A stretch of 64,000 nt of DNA from Malus domestica (GCF_042453785.1 NC_091665.1:29250501-29314500); one strand, 5' to 3'; positions 11,866-23,580 are shown, counted from the first letter of the stretch. Program-made: numbers and translations. Notes: generated from the sequence alone by a model not told the origin.

Positions 11866-13289
11866 GTTGCGAATTGTGATGGCACCGCATATGGGGTTGG
11901 AAAAATTAGGGCCTAATTACTATATTAAATTATATCAAAAATAAATAATAATAAAAAATTAAAAAAAATCATGCAATTACATATCAAAGTAATGCATGCA
12001 CATGAATAACCAATTTTAAATGAACATAACATAATAGATTAGAAAAACCTGAAAATACGGTCGAGGTAAGTGTTGGACACTCTGTCCTTAAGATAAGTTT
12101 ATGTCCCACTGCGGTGTTCATAGTTGATCGGGGCTTGTCTCCCAAAATACAACAATCATGTCCTTGTAATAGTAGCACTTCAAATCATAAGCCTCCAATG
12201 AATCACGGTTGTGTTGAATATTCTCTCGTATGACTCCATGAGACCCTCTAATATTTAATGCAATATATGTATGTATAATGAAAAGTTGTTTAAGATTATG
12301 GGGAGCTTCCTTATGTATAGAATTTGAGATGCCTCTTTAGATAATTTGTGACTATTCATGAAGAGACATATTTCTACCAAAAGGCTCAACTTCTAATTTC
12401 AATTCAATTAATAAATTTAATATTATAATAATATTTTAAATTTTCCAACATATGGTACGTAATCATGGATGTCTCATGCAACGACACAATCCCATTTGAA
12501 TGTCAGAATTCCAAATCTTGCATTACAATATATATAAAGCGATATACTACGATCTAGTGGTGTTTATATTCACTTGTAAATAGAAGATCTTAAATCCGTC
12601 TTTCATTAATAACGAGTTCAATCCAAATTCATTACGTGATACCCAGCAAAAGTCATGCATCAAAAGGCAGAAGTGGTAAAACAAATTATAATGGTTTTAA
12701 ATAGGTTGCTTCTCCATGAATCAACCCTTAATCATTCACAAATGTAAAAGTTGAAGTTTTCTGTAGGTCACTCCACCTACTCACTTTTCTATTCATGGTA
12801 AATATTTAATTATGCATTGAAAAGAAATTTCCAGTTGCGTGGAAGGATTTGCGTCGAAGATTATAATTCTAACCAGGGGCGGATTCACTTGGGCAAGGGA
12901 ATCTTCTATGGAAAAACTGGGTGCCCTTTTTTAAAATATGAGAAGCTGTTTTCTAACTGCTCGGCAACGTAGTTGTTAGTCGTATACCTTTGTATGCGTT
13001 CCTATAGACATCTATCGATTAGCCCAGTCAACATAGGTTGTCATGTTCGCTAGGAAGCTATTGAAATTAATTGACATGTTTGCTCAGAATTTATTGACAT
13101 ATGTCGATAAAAGTGCAATATGACTTGACAAATGACTTTAGACCTACCAAAACTTAATGGAATGTCAATTGGCATGTTATTCTGTTCAAAAAAATTTGCA
13201 TGTTGAGCGTGCTATTCTTACTAACCACTCAAATAATATTTCTTGGATCCATTACTGATTCTAACGACTCCAAAGTTTTTTGGGGAAAA
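11866..13289. other. Spacer between duplication units
   Basis: No gene recognised. The GTTGGACACTCTGTCC... region at 12060-12260 has somewhat higher complexity but no supporting reading frame. A GGGGCGGATTCACTTGGGC stretch at 12876 looks like a transposon terminus, but I could not find its partner. Confidence 0.4.
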
Positions 13290-13568
13290 AACAAACTTCT
13301 GCTGAATTTTCAACCCACACGGATTGAAAATGTCCATATACTCAAATCAAATATCTTGCGTAGTAGATGAGTACTAGAAACTTTAGTCAATACAAAAACA
13401 TTTGAATGCTTAATTAATGGGGCCAACAATAGACTTGTATCATTTTAACTTGTGTGATGATGATACAACGATTTCCCCATCTACAAACCATGAATAAATT
13501 GAAAGTTCAACTTTTATGCACAATATATTTTGAGCACTAATTGTCACCATAGCCAGCAGCGGCACGTT

Positions 13569-15713
13569 ATGGATTTTCCTTCTCATCTTCTAGCAATTGT
13601 AGGGATTTTACTCTTTGTTCTGTATCTATGGAGGGTAAAAATCCAAAGTCACAAAACCAAGGGCATGCTAGCCCCACAACCATCAGGTGCCCTTCCAATC
13701 ATAGGACACCTCCACAAACTTGGAGGCGAAAACCCACTTTGCAGAACCCTAGCATCCATGGCTGACAAGTACGGTCCAATCTTCACCATACAGCTTGGCA
13801 AGCACCCTGCACTTGTGATCAGCAACTATGATGCAGTCAAGGAATGCTTCACCAAAAACGACATTGCTTTCGCAACGAGATCAAAGTCGGCACAAGGAAG
13901 GTACCTTGGTTACAATTATGCAGCTTTAGGGTTCTCACAATACGGCACGTATTGGCGTAACATGAGAAAAATGGCCATCGTTGAGTTGCTCTCTAGCCGC
14001 AGGCTTCAGACACTAAAACATGTCCAAATCTCTGAGGTTGATTCTTTTATCAAAGGGTTGTACGAAATTTGCAAAACAAAAGGGGAAAATGGTCAAAGCA
14101 AGGTGGTGATTAGCGAGTGGATTGAGCACCTGACTTTGAATGTAATTACTCAAATGATTGCTGGGAAGAGATATTTTGATTGGGGTAAAGTGGGAAATGA
14201 CTCAGATAATGAGGGAGAAAATAAGAGGATTCGGGAAATGGTGAAGGAGTTTATGTGTGTGGCTGGGAAACCAGTTGTTTCTGATGTAATTGGGTTTCCG
14301 GATTGGATTGATCTAATGGGGCAAGTGAAGAATATGAAGCGTATCGGGAAGGATTTTGATTCTCTAATGGCAAGTTGGATTGAAGAACATAAGAATGCAA
14401 GGGAGGAAATTGACTCAAGGGACAAGCTTGACTTCATTGATGTCATGCTTTCTGTGATTGAGGACAATACTGTGCTTGGTCATAGTCGTGAAACTATCAT
14501 CAAGGCAACATCGCAGGTATGTTCTTTTAATTGAGACTTTATCTCTAGATCTAGATCTCTTTAGCATACGTTGGTAAATTCATTAGAACATTACTCAGCT
14601 CTAACATGTAAGAAGTCATTTTCCCGTACCTACAAGTTAGTGTTTTTTCAGTAATTTTTTTATCCTTTTTTTAGTGACTGGTGTATAGTACTCTTGTCTA
14701 GTAAGTGTGAGTTAAGTTTGACAAAAAAAAAATGTGAGTTAAGCACAAATAGCAAGCAAGCTACTCATAACAAGCTTATTAAAAAAAAGTCTCCACCCAA
14801 TTTACTTTGTTAGGAGTATATTGTTTAGTTTCTTATGTATAAATAATTTCTTTCTTATTTACAAATTACAGTCTCACACATGTACAAAAGTAATTCACTA
14901 AAACTACAAAAAAAAAAAGTTTATGCACACTTGTTAAATTGTAATTATCTGTCGGAAAGAATGACTCGTGAGATATAAAGATCCAAGCGTTTTTCTTATT
15001 ATGATCCCTAACTAGAAGTGCATGCATGTTTGCAAGCTGGAACACTCCGTTCTGTTGTTCACCACTTATAGTTTTTTATGTTGCAGAATCTGATCTTAGC
15101 AGGCTCAGACACCACAGCGACCAGCTTGACGTGGATCCTCTCTTTATTATTAAACAATAGGCATATTTTGAAGCATGCACAAGAAAAGATAAACCTACAA
15201 GTTGGCACAGAGAGATGGGTTGAAGACACTGATATCAAAGACCTAACTTACCTCCAAGCCATTGTCAAGGAAACCTTACGTCTATACCCTCCAGCCCCAC
15301 TCTCAGTCCCACATGAAGCAATTGAAGATTGCCAAGTTTGTGGCTTTCACATTCCAAAGGGCACACGTTTATTTGCGAATTTGTGGAAATTGCATAGAGA
15401 CCCATCTGTGTGGTCAGACCCTGAAGTGTTTTGCCCAGATAGGTTTCTTACAACCCAAGCAAGCACTGATGTCTCTGGTCAACATTTTGAGTTCATTCCA
15501 TTTGGATCTGGAAGAAGATCTTGTCCAGGTCTCACATTCGCAATGCAAGTTATCCACTTGACTCTTGGTAGATTGATTCAAGGGTTTGAATTGGCCACTC
15601 CATTGGACATGCCTGTGGACATGGCTGAAGGACTAGGTATTACTATGCCAAAGGCAACTTCACTTGAAGTTGTGCTAACTCCACGCTTGCCCAGTCAATT
15701 CTATGAAAGATAG
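13569..15713 (+). CDS. Cytochrome P450, CYP82 family (gene B)
   Basis: A tandem paralogue of gene A with the same structure: exon 1 13569-14516, intron 14517-15086 (GT-AG, phase 0), exon 2 15087-15713, 524 aa. All key parts are intact: membrane anchor, PQPSGALPIIG hinge, AGSDTT (I-helix), KETLR (ExxR), [14 protein letters not shown]. An in-frame ATG 13 codons upstream (13530) is less likely, since MDFPSHLL is the start shared with A and directly precedes the anchor. Compared with A the introns differ in length and content. About 32 of 316 exon-1 residues differ, half of them within residues 224-279. Expected to be an ER-bound monooxygenase of specialised metabolism; substrate not predictable. 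Confidence 0.94.
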
Positions 15714-15942
15714 GCATTGGATTGTGATTGTATGCTATGTAATTGTAGACTCTTAACGTTGTGTCTGTTTGCGAGTGATATTTATATCTTATCATGTGAA
15801 AACCATCAATGAATATAGGTCCCATAGTAGGGTACACGCAACTGCCTCTATAAAACTCTTTTGTTAATAGTAGTAATTTGGTAGTATATGAGATGAAGAA
15901 AAAAATTAGTGTTTTGATCCTTATTTTTTCCCTTATTTTTTA

Positions 15943-16095
15943 AGGAAAACTAATGAAAATGGCTTGAAAACTTTGAATTTTAACGATAAGAACAAAATAA
16001 AGGGTAAAGTGAATAATACCATGATTGACATTTTAGTGAAAAAATGTGGTTTTTCGTTAAAGTGAACAGTACCGGAAGCTTTTCGTTAAAGTTCC
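15943..16095. mobile_element. ~152 bp MITE with empty-site partner
   Basis: Starts GGAAAACTAATGAAAA (15944) and ends TTTTCGTTAAAGTTCC, imperfect inverted termini. It is bracketed by TTATTTTTTA (15933-15942 and 16096-16105). The equivalent position downstream of gene A (about 7123-7145) has one copy of that motif and no insert, so the insertion postdates the tandem duplication. A second copy lies at 36239-36390. Confidence 0.88.
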
Positions 16096-17058
16096 TTATT
16101 TTTTATATGGCTGTAATGTAATGCATCACGAGTATAATTTATGAATATCACTTTTTTTTAATTGTGAAAGGGGAATTTTCATTCATAATAATGGACAAAT
16201 TCATATTTGGAATAACAATGAAACACACTTTAAAAGTTTTGGCACACATACGAATTTCTCTTTCCATACTTTAGAAGAATTTGTAACAAAAAGGTTTTGG
16301 CACACAAATAAATGTTTGGAAGGTCTTATATAACAGAAAATCCAGAACAATGAACAATCTCATCATTTTAACATTGTAACCCAACTCACGAAATCAATTG
16401 ATCTAGATATGAGCAGGTTGAAGAGAGCTCTAACAGGCCTTGGAGGACCAAGCCCATGTAACAATGAACAATCTCATCATTTTAACATTGTAACCGAACT
16501 CATTAGAACCGATAACAAATTATTAGTAGGATCTTATTTACATTGAAATTCAGTGCCCCCAATAGGACCCAACAAGATACAGAGCTTGCATAATCTGTAC
16601 AAATGCACATCTAAAGAAAATAAAGGTAATTTTGCTCAATTTTCTTCTATTACGTGTTAGATAAGCAAAGTATCTCCTTGTCGTAGGTCCATGTACCACA
16701 AATTTGCATACCCAACGGCAAAACGTCGAGTACTTATATTCGTAAATCGATCCAAGCACAAATTTTACCTTTTCACCAAAAAATGGAGTTATGGAAACAT
16801 CCACACATATCCAAAGAGATCTCATGGATCTATGAAGGCTCGTTCGATAACTTACTTGAAAACACAATTCATAATTCTGATTTTTTTTCGTTCTAAAATT
16901 CATATTTTGATTTAAAATTTTTAAAGCCAAAATCTTGTTTGGTATGCACTTCTGCTGCTCAAACTAATAAAAAAAAACAAAAAACTAATCAAAATTTATA
17001 CCTTGCTCTTAAAAAAAACGCGAACACCTAGGTCAATTGATGAACTCATTGTTATCAT

Positions 17059-17061
<3 letters not shown>

Positions 17062-17108
<47 letters not shown>
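17062..17108. repeat. (GT)n microsatellite
   Basis: About 23 GT units upstream of P450 relic D. Confidence 0.95.
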
Positions 17109-17111
<3 letters not shown>

Positions 17112-17667
17112 ATGTATACCGTATATGTATAAGAGAATTTTCAAATGTGCAAAAAAATGCACAAAAAAAATTAGACTAAACTTTTAAAGAATCCACCAAA
17201 AAAAATAGATGAAGAAACTTGCAAGTGACTAAATGTGTAATACATATGATAGAATTTTCAAATGACTCATTAGAAAGTGTCATTTTGAAAGTCCCTTGTT
17301 TAGAGTCTTCTAATACATTTGTAATGTTGTAGTAATAAAGTTTGTAGTGTTTGAGTACTTTATTGGTAGTCTTCTTGTAGTGTATGTTTAGTTACTAAGT
17401 CAAAAAAACCCTCATCCAAACATAAAGTTAAGTCCATACCTTCATTTGGTGACTTGGACTGGAGTCTTTGTCTTGGAAAAGGAAGAAGAAAGGATTATTC
17501 TAGTCCAGTTCCATAGAATCTCATCCTTCTACCCGAGATATTTTAGCCACAATGTGTTGGATACTTGGATTGTTGTCCAATTTAACGAGTTATACCCAAA
17601 TTCATCAACAGAGGACAAGACATATAGTCCATTTTAGTTGTTTTTTTTTCATTTCACACAAGGGTAT

Positions 17668-18165
17668 TATGAATCCCACATTGGTGGTAGAAAAACAAAA
17701 AGTAATAGTTTAAATATCTTAATCCCACTCTAATTAACACTGAGGCCTTTTGTGATAAAACCTCACACCTGACGGATTGTGTAGGTGGTAATTACCAAGT
17801 TGAGGACAGTTTTGGTGTTGTTAGAAGTGGGTCTTTGGCCCATCTCTCTGATAATTAGACATGTTATCAAAGCCAGGAAGCGGGCTCGTAATGTACTGCC
17901 ACATGATGGGTGGGTCCCTTGGCCCCCTGAGTGGATGATGGGTCCCCCTAGCCCCGCACGTGGATGGTAGGTCATTTGCCTATCGCGCGATAATGGTGAG
18001 TACTTTAACCCCACGTGTAGGGTCTCACTCTAACTAACACCGAGACATTTTGTGATAAAACCCCACACCTGAAGGGTTGTGCGGGTGGTAATTACCAAGT
18101 TGGGGATAATATCGGTGTTGTTGGAAGTGAGCCTTTAGCCTGTCTCTTTGATAATTCGACACTAT
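17668..18165 (+). mobile_element. Small non-autonomous LTR element (TRIM-like), degraded
   Basis: Two direct repeats share TTTTGTGATAAAACC, GGTGGTAATTACCAAGTTG and TCTTTGATAATT-like segments: about 17668-17862 and about 18010-18165. The first is followed by a PBS-like TGTTATCAAAGCC (initiator Met type with changes), suggesting + orientation. The repeats also resemble, in reverse, the 190 bp LTR of the element at 18694-20158, so the two are relatives. The beginning of the second repeat is poorly conserved. It sits in the upstream part of P450 relic D. Confidence 0.6.
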
Positions 18166-18373
18166 CTTTTACCCTATAATACATACTCCAATTATAAGAA
18201 TGCAAAAATCTCCATCTTTATAAATTTATAGGGTCATAGGAAAATTTCAACACTTTGTTAATTGTTCACAATTATCATCTCTTTCATTTTGCATAATCTA
18301 ATGTTAGCTGGTTCAAAAACCATATCAATCAGCTTAACATGGACCCTTTTTTTACTATTAAACCATAAGCATG

Positions 18374-18488
18374 GCAAATGGCCTTGTATCACAGTGGTGG
18401 AAAAGAGTTATACCATTGCATCTCTGCTTGGGTTCGAATCTCGTCACCTTACTAATCTAACATCTAACCACTAAGCTAGCGTTCTTTC

Positions 18489-18517
<29 letters not shown>
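18374..18517 (+). mobile_element. tRNA-derived SINE with exact target duplication
   Basis: Flanked by the exact 13 bp repeat AACCATAAGCATG (18361-18373 and 18518-18530). It contains a tRNA-like head (ATCACAGTGGTGG), a B box GGTTCGAATCTC at 18431-18442 and a long A-tail (18490-18517). It lies within the coding part of P450 relic D. Confidence 0.93.
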
Positions 18518-18521
<4 letters not shown>

Positions 18522-18693
18522 ATAAGCATGTTTTGAAGAGTACTCAAGAAGAAAGAGACCACAAAGTCTACAAATGGGTTGGCCATAGTCAAAGAAACAC
18601 TTCAACCTTTATCCCCCAGCACCACTCTCAGTTGTGCACGAAGCAATTGAAGACTTCAATGTCTACGACTTTCACATTCCAAAGGGCACACAA

Positions 18694-20158
18694 TGTTGAA
18701 ATTTTTTGGATCAACAGGCTGGGGGCCCACTTTAACGACATCGATATTGTCCCCAACTTTACCATTTGCCAATTTCGTCAGGTGTGTGGTTTTATCACAA
18801 AAAGCCTCAGTATTAGTTAGAATGGGGTAATCCTATTTAAACCTATTGGTTTCCTTTATCCCCACCGATGTGGGACTTTAAGACTCTCCCTCACGTGTAA
18901 CCCCATTTAGTGGTTCACATGTGGAGATCCACACATCGCAATTGAAATTCAGAGATCGACTCCAATGAAGTCCAAACTTGTTTACTTTAACACTCTATCT
19001 CCCTCACGTGTAACCCCATTTAGTGGTTCACACGTGGGGATCCACACATCGACAATTGAAACTATCATATCCTAGTCCACACATCAAGATATTGTCCGTT
19101 TTGGGCCACGCCCTCACAGATTTGTTCTTGGGTTTCCACCCAAAACGCATCTTACTATAGGGAGGTGGCCATGTACATATAAGGGACATCACCTCCCTTC
19201 CCCTGGGCGATGTGTGATCTCACAATCCACCCCCTTTTGGGGCTCAACACCCTTTTCAGCACACTTCCGGTCGAGAAGTGGCTCTAATACCAAATTGTCA
19301 CATCCCAGTCTGCATAGCAAGATATTGTTTGCTTTGAGCCACGCCCTCACGGATTTGTTCTTGGGTTTCCACCCAAAACGCGTCTTACTATAGGGAGGTG
19401 GGTATGTACATATAAGGCACATCACCTCCTTTCCCCCGGGCGATGTGAGATCTCACAGAAACTCAGAGATCAACTCTAATAAAGTCCAAAATTGTTTTCA
19501 ATATTTTTCAGGAAATGACTCTTAGAACTTAAAGGCCAACTCTATATTAAGAGTCCAAACTTGTTTCCAAGCCAACACTTCACTTCCTTGTGACAAGCAC
19601 ACAGCCCTCTCATGTGTAACCCTATTTATTGATTCACACGTGAAAATCCATACATCGGCAATTGAAACTCAAAGATCGGCTCCAATGGAGTCCAAACTTG
19701 TTTTCAATATTTTTCAAGAAATGACTCTTAGAACTCAGAGGCCGACTCTATGTTAAGAGTCCAAGCTTGTTGATCCACACATCGGCAATTGAAACTCAGA
19801 AATCGGCTCCAATGGAGTCCAAACTTGTTTTCAATCTTTTTCAGGAAATGACTCTTAGAACTCAGAGGCCAACTTTATGTTAAGAGTCCAAGCTTGTTTC
19901 CAAGCCCACATTTCATTGTGACAACCTTTGGTTTGCACGGGTCCATAACCATGGGCTCTGATACCATGTTGAAATTTTTTAGTCAACAGACCCGGGAGGC
20001 CCCATTCTAACGACACCGATATTGTCCCCAATTTTAACACATGCCCAATCCGTCAGGTGTGGAGTTTTACCACAAAAGGCCTCTATATTAATTAGAGTGG
20101 GGTAATCCTATTTAAATCCATTGGTTTCCTTTATCCCCACCGATGTGGGACTTTAACA
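18694..20158 (-). mobile_element. Non-autonomous LTR retrotransposon, 1,465 bp
   Basis: Flanked by the exact 5 bp duplication CACAA (18689-18693 and 20159-20163). Direct LTRs of about 190 bp occupy 18694-18883 and 19967-20158 (TGTTGAAA... TTTAACA). Next to the right LTR lies the complement of an initiator-Met PBS (19955-19966), so the element reads on the minus strand. The internal region has no pol or gag, only repeated motifs: the CTCCCTCACGTGTAACC block three times, and a block of about 110 bp with TCCAAACTTGTTTTCAAT three times. A TRIM is nested inside (19063-19457). The element splits P450 relic D. Confidence 0.92.
19063..19457 (-). mobile_element. TRIM element, 395 bp, nested
   Basis: Flanked by the 5 bp duplication GAAAC (19058-19062 and 19458-19462). 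Two direct LTRs of exactly 162 bp lie at 19063-19224 and 19296-19457; reading on the minus strand they begin TGTGAGATC and end GATGTGACA. The interior is only 71 bp and holds a PBS (TGGTATTAGAGCCAC, complement at 19278-19292) and a purine tract (AAAAGGGGGTGGAT) next to the other LTR, the minimal set of cis signals. It encodes nothing and depends on enzymes from other elements. Confidence 0.93.
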
Positions 20159-20436
20159 CACAATTGCTTGTGAATTTGTGGAAATTGCATAGAGACCCAA
20201 GTGTGTGGTTACATCCTGATGTGTTTTGTCCAGATAGGTTTCTTACAACCCAAGTAAGCATTGATGCTTCTGGCCAGCATTTCGATCTAGTTTATTCCAT
20301 TTTGGTCTGGAAGACGGTCATGTCCAGGTTTTAAATTTGCGTTGCAAGATATGCAATTGACAATTGGAAGATTGCTTCAAGGGTTTGAATTGGCTACACC
20401 ATTAGACTTGTCGGTGGACATGACTGAAGGAATGGG

Positions 20437-22760
20437 TGTAAAACTATTAAGACCTAGAGTTAATACTACAAAGGTTTCAGATCCATGCAATCGTAAAAGT
20501 ACAATATTATGGTGCTGCGTTTATGTTTGGTTTGTACCTGAAGAAGCTATTGCAAGGGTTCAAGTTTCTCTAACACTCGATCTTCTGCTCAATGGAAAGC
20601 CTTACTTTCACTACTAGTAATGGGTCTAGAATTGTCACAAATGGAACTCGTACATTCCTTAAGCAGGGACCAAGTATATATGTACATACTCACTCGTATA
20701 ACTGCATCCATCCATTAAGGATAGCAGTTTCAGTAACTGCAAGTATCGTGCTTAACTTGCAATCATGGGTTGTTCCACGTTTCCATCACGTATTCCTTAA
20801 GATCCCACTTTAAAGGAGATAGAATTAATACAGTCACTAACTCTTAACTGAACTCTTATATCATATAGGATAATTAACTTATTTAAAATTGGTAGAGTCC
20901 AAACTAAGTTCCAACATTCTCCCACTTTAGACTTTACTAATTACATTCAATTACCACCATCTAACATCTAATCTAATTAACAAAATCAATCATTTGACCA
21001 ACAAAAAAAAAATTACCACCAACTCATAATAAGGTTCAGTTCCTTAGTGATCACATGAGTTAATACATAATTAATCATTTCCTAACACATTTGTCATGAT
21101 TGACTTGTAAAATCGAACTTCAGAAAATCTTGTACTTCCTTTTAGCACAAGCACTCTAAAATCACAATTTTCTTTGTCCATCACATAATGCTATACACAT
21201 ACATTCTGGAAAATGAGAGTTTTTATCATGCCCTTATTTATCAACCTTATTGGTACTCAGTCATTCGCTCCCTTGACATTTATAATACACGTTTGCATAT
21301 ATATGTATATGTGTGTGTGTATATATATATATATATATGTATATGTGTATATAAATGAGCCAAATACCACAGACCAAAACCAGCATTCTTTGAATCAACA
21401 TTACTGACATATGTTCATACATATTCATTTATAAAGAGAACTTAAACATGAAACAACAAACTGAAAGAGCTTGAAAAACATACTATCTTTTACGCCCACG
21501 TTTCCGCTGACTTAAGAGATTCAAGGATTCCTATTTTTGCCACATGTTCTTTGAAAACTCCTACTGCTAATGGCTTTGTAAGAGGATCAGCTATCATCAA
21601 GGTTTTATCAATATGTTCAATAGATACAACCCCAGCTCTTACATTATCTTTGACTGACAGATACTTTACATCCATTAATCGAGTCGCAGATGACCTTTTG
21701 TTGTTCTTGGAATACAACATTGCTGAATTGTTCTCACAGTAGATCAATTAAGGTAATCTGCTAGTCAAAGAATTTAGATAACATTAACAAGTATGTATAT
21801 AAAAGTGCTGAGTTGTTCTTGGAATACAACACTTAAGTATTTAGATAACATTAACAAGTATGTTAAGCAAAATCTTGAAAAAGTTAAAAAAAGGAGCATG
21901 GTTTGGTATTGTTGTGCTTTGAAAAAAAATTACTTCTGATGTGTTGTGGGAATAAGCTCATTTTTGCTGCTTCACGTTTTCAGCTTTTTTCACCCAAAAC
22001 TGTGAAAATAAGCTGTTTTCAAGTATTTACCAAACACCTTTTTGAGCTTAACTTTTTTGATACCCACTTTTTATAAAAGCACCTTAGTACCAAACCAATA
22101 CTTAAAAAAGATATAATGTTTTTCAACAGCATTCCTTGCTCCATAGCTTCAAAACATGCTATATATTATGCTTGCATTGTAGATGTAGCTAGTGTCTTTT
22201 GCTTGGCACTTCTTCATGATACTGCTTCTCCTTCCAAGAAAAATATATAGCCACTAGTAGATCTTCGATCATCTAGACACCCTGCAAAATCAAAATCTGT
22301 ATATCCAAAGGAACCTCATCACTTTCTTAGCTACCACCCAATGTTGTTCACTGGGATTAGACTGAAATCTCTCCAACACACTAATTGAAAAGGCTATATT
22401 AGGCCTAGTGCACACTTGAAAATACATTAAGCTCCCCACAAGTGATGCATAAGGTTTATTTTTCATGCTTTGCCTTTCTAAATTGTTATTAGGGCATTGA
22501 TCTTTGTTAAGTCTGTCACCCTGTCCTATTGGCACTTCACCTTTTGAGCAGCCTTGCATGTTAAATCTCTTCAAAACTTTGTCTATGAAAGACTTTTGTG
22601 ACAGCCCCAGAAGCTTTCTTTTCCTGTCTCTTGTTATCTCAATGCCTAAAACAAAAGATGCTTCACCTAAGTCTTTCATATCAAAAGTCTTGGTAAGCGG
22701 TTTCTTCGCTAGAATAACAATTCACACCAGAGGACATGGAAAGAAGATCCATTCATCCAG
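20437..22760 (-). mobile_element. Ty1/copia retrotransposon fragment
   Basis: On the minus strand: partial pol, then a 3' LTR. RT remnants at 22290-22679 read MKDLGEASFVLGIEITRDR and YASLVGSLMYFQVCTRPNIAF. RNase H pieces follow at about 22110-22290 (TSGYIFF, ATSTMQAEYIACFEA pattern) and 21490-21747 (YCENNSAMLYSKNN, KYLSVKDNV, DPLTKPL). A polypurine tract (complement of TTCTCCCACTT, 20917-20927) precedes a putative LTR of 480 bp (20437-20916) beginning TGTTGGAAC and ending TTTTACA on that strand. gag, protease, integrase and the 5' LTR are absent. A 199 bp MITE sits in RNase H. It truncates P450 relic D. Confidence 0.82.
21899..22097. mobile_element. 199 bp MITE, copy 1
   Basis: Termini TGGTTTGGTA and TACCAAACCA are perfect 10 bp inverted repeats. 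It interrupts the copia RNase H. A copy of identical length in opposite orientation is at 33330-33528. I could not settle the target duplication. Confidence 0.75.
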
Positions 22761-23580
22761 CTAAATTATACGCTGGTAAAACGCCGTTGACAACTTTGAG
22801 AGATGAGATAAAAACCTTACAGAAAAAGCAAGGAGACAACCGTAGCACAAGACTGGCTAGGGAAGACATATCTTTAAATTAACGGAAAGAAATAGAAAAC
22901 CCTATCTTATTCTTAAGCAACAACATCCGACCGGGAAAATAAAAACCTGAAATTGAAAATGGAATAGCTATGTGTGCATGTCCGCCTTGCAGCAACATTC
23001 CAACAATCAACTAAACCATAGGGCTATATAAGTCCAACAATCAACGCTATGATATACTCCGGGGGTGATTACTTCAAGTTGCTTTGTTAAAACAAAAGTT
23101 AGATGTTTTATCACTGATGGATCCCATTTGGTTCTACCTAGATAATTTTCTCAGAAGAATCATATACCAACTTGCAAAACACAAAAACCCACAATCAATT
23201 TTCTAGCCAAAGGAATAAACTAGAAGCCTCCTCGCTCAAATCAAAGCTGCAATATTTCGAAGTTCCATCAACGCAAAGCCTCCAAAAGAACCAGATGAAT
23301 TGAATCAGACCCAAACTGGAAAACTGTCAAAATGGTGGGTGTGGTGTGTTGGCGTTTAATGACAATTTGGTAACAAATGTGTAGATAGAAATTCAGGTGA
23401 ACTTAGATGGGCGGTAGTGTTAAAATAAAAAACAAAAAAAAATACAAATCATATTCCACATTGAATTCATTTAAAGGTACTTGGAAAGATATTTGAATTT
23501 GTGTGCGACAATAACCATTTTGCTCTAACCAATTTAGCTAAATTCAAATTGACAAACTATTTGGGCCCAAAATATTGGTG
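22761..23580. other. Intergenic, nothing recognised
   Basis: No convincing ORF or repeat structure. The stretch from 23215 to 23330 is less AT-rich but has no supported reading frame. Confidence 0.4.

Larger units (their letters stand above)
18296..20436 (+). pseudogene. CYP82-type P450 relic D, split by insertions
   Basis: Exon-2 pieces in order: 18296-18373 (LMLAGSKTISISLTW, I-helix with altered residues), 18518-18693 (helix K region, with the DTDIKNL segment deleted) and 20159-20436 ([23 protein letters not shown], then a haem loop broken by a frameshift, and GFELATPLDLSVDMTEGMGV). Removing the SINE at 18374 and the LTR element at 18694 restores continuity at nucleotide level, as their target duplications show. 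The last ~45 codons are replaced by a copia LTR from 20437. It is paralogous to relic C and is the most interrupted of the six copies. Confidence 0.9.

Noticed and set aside
13530-13568. Upstream in-frame ATG for P450 gene B
   Set aside because: Adds 13 residues not available in gene A; the shared MDFPSHLL start leads directly into the membrane anchor.
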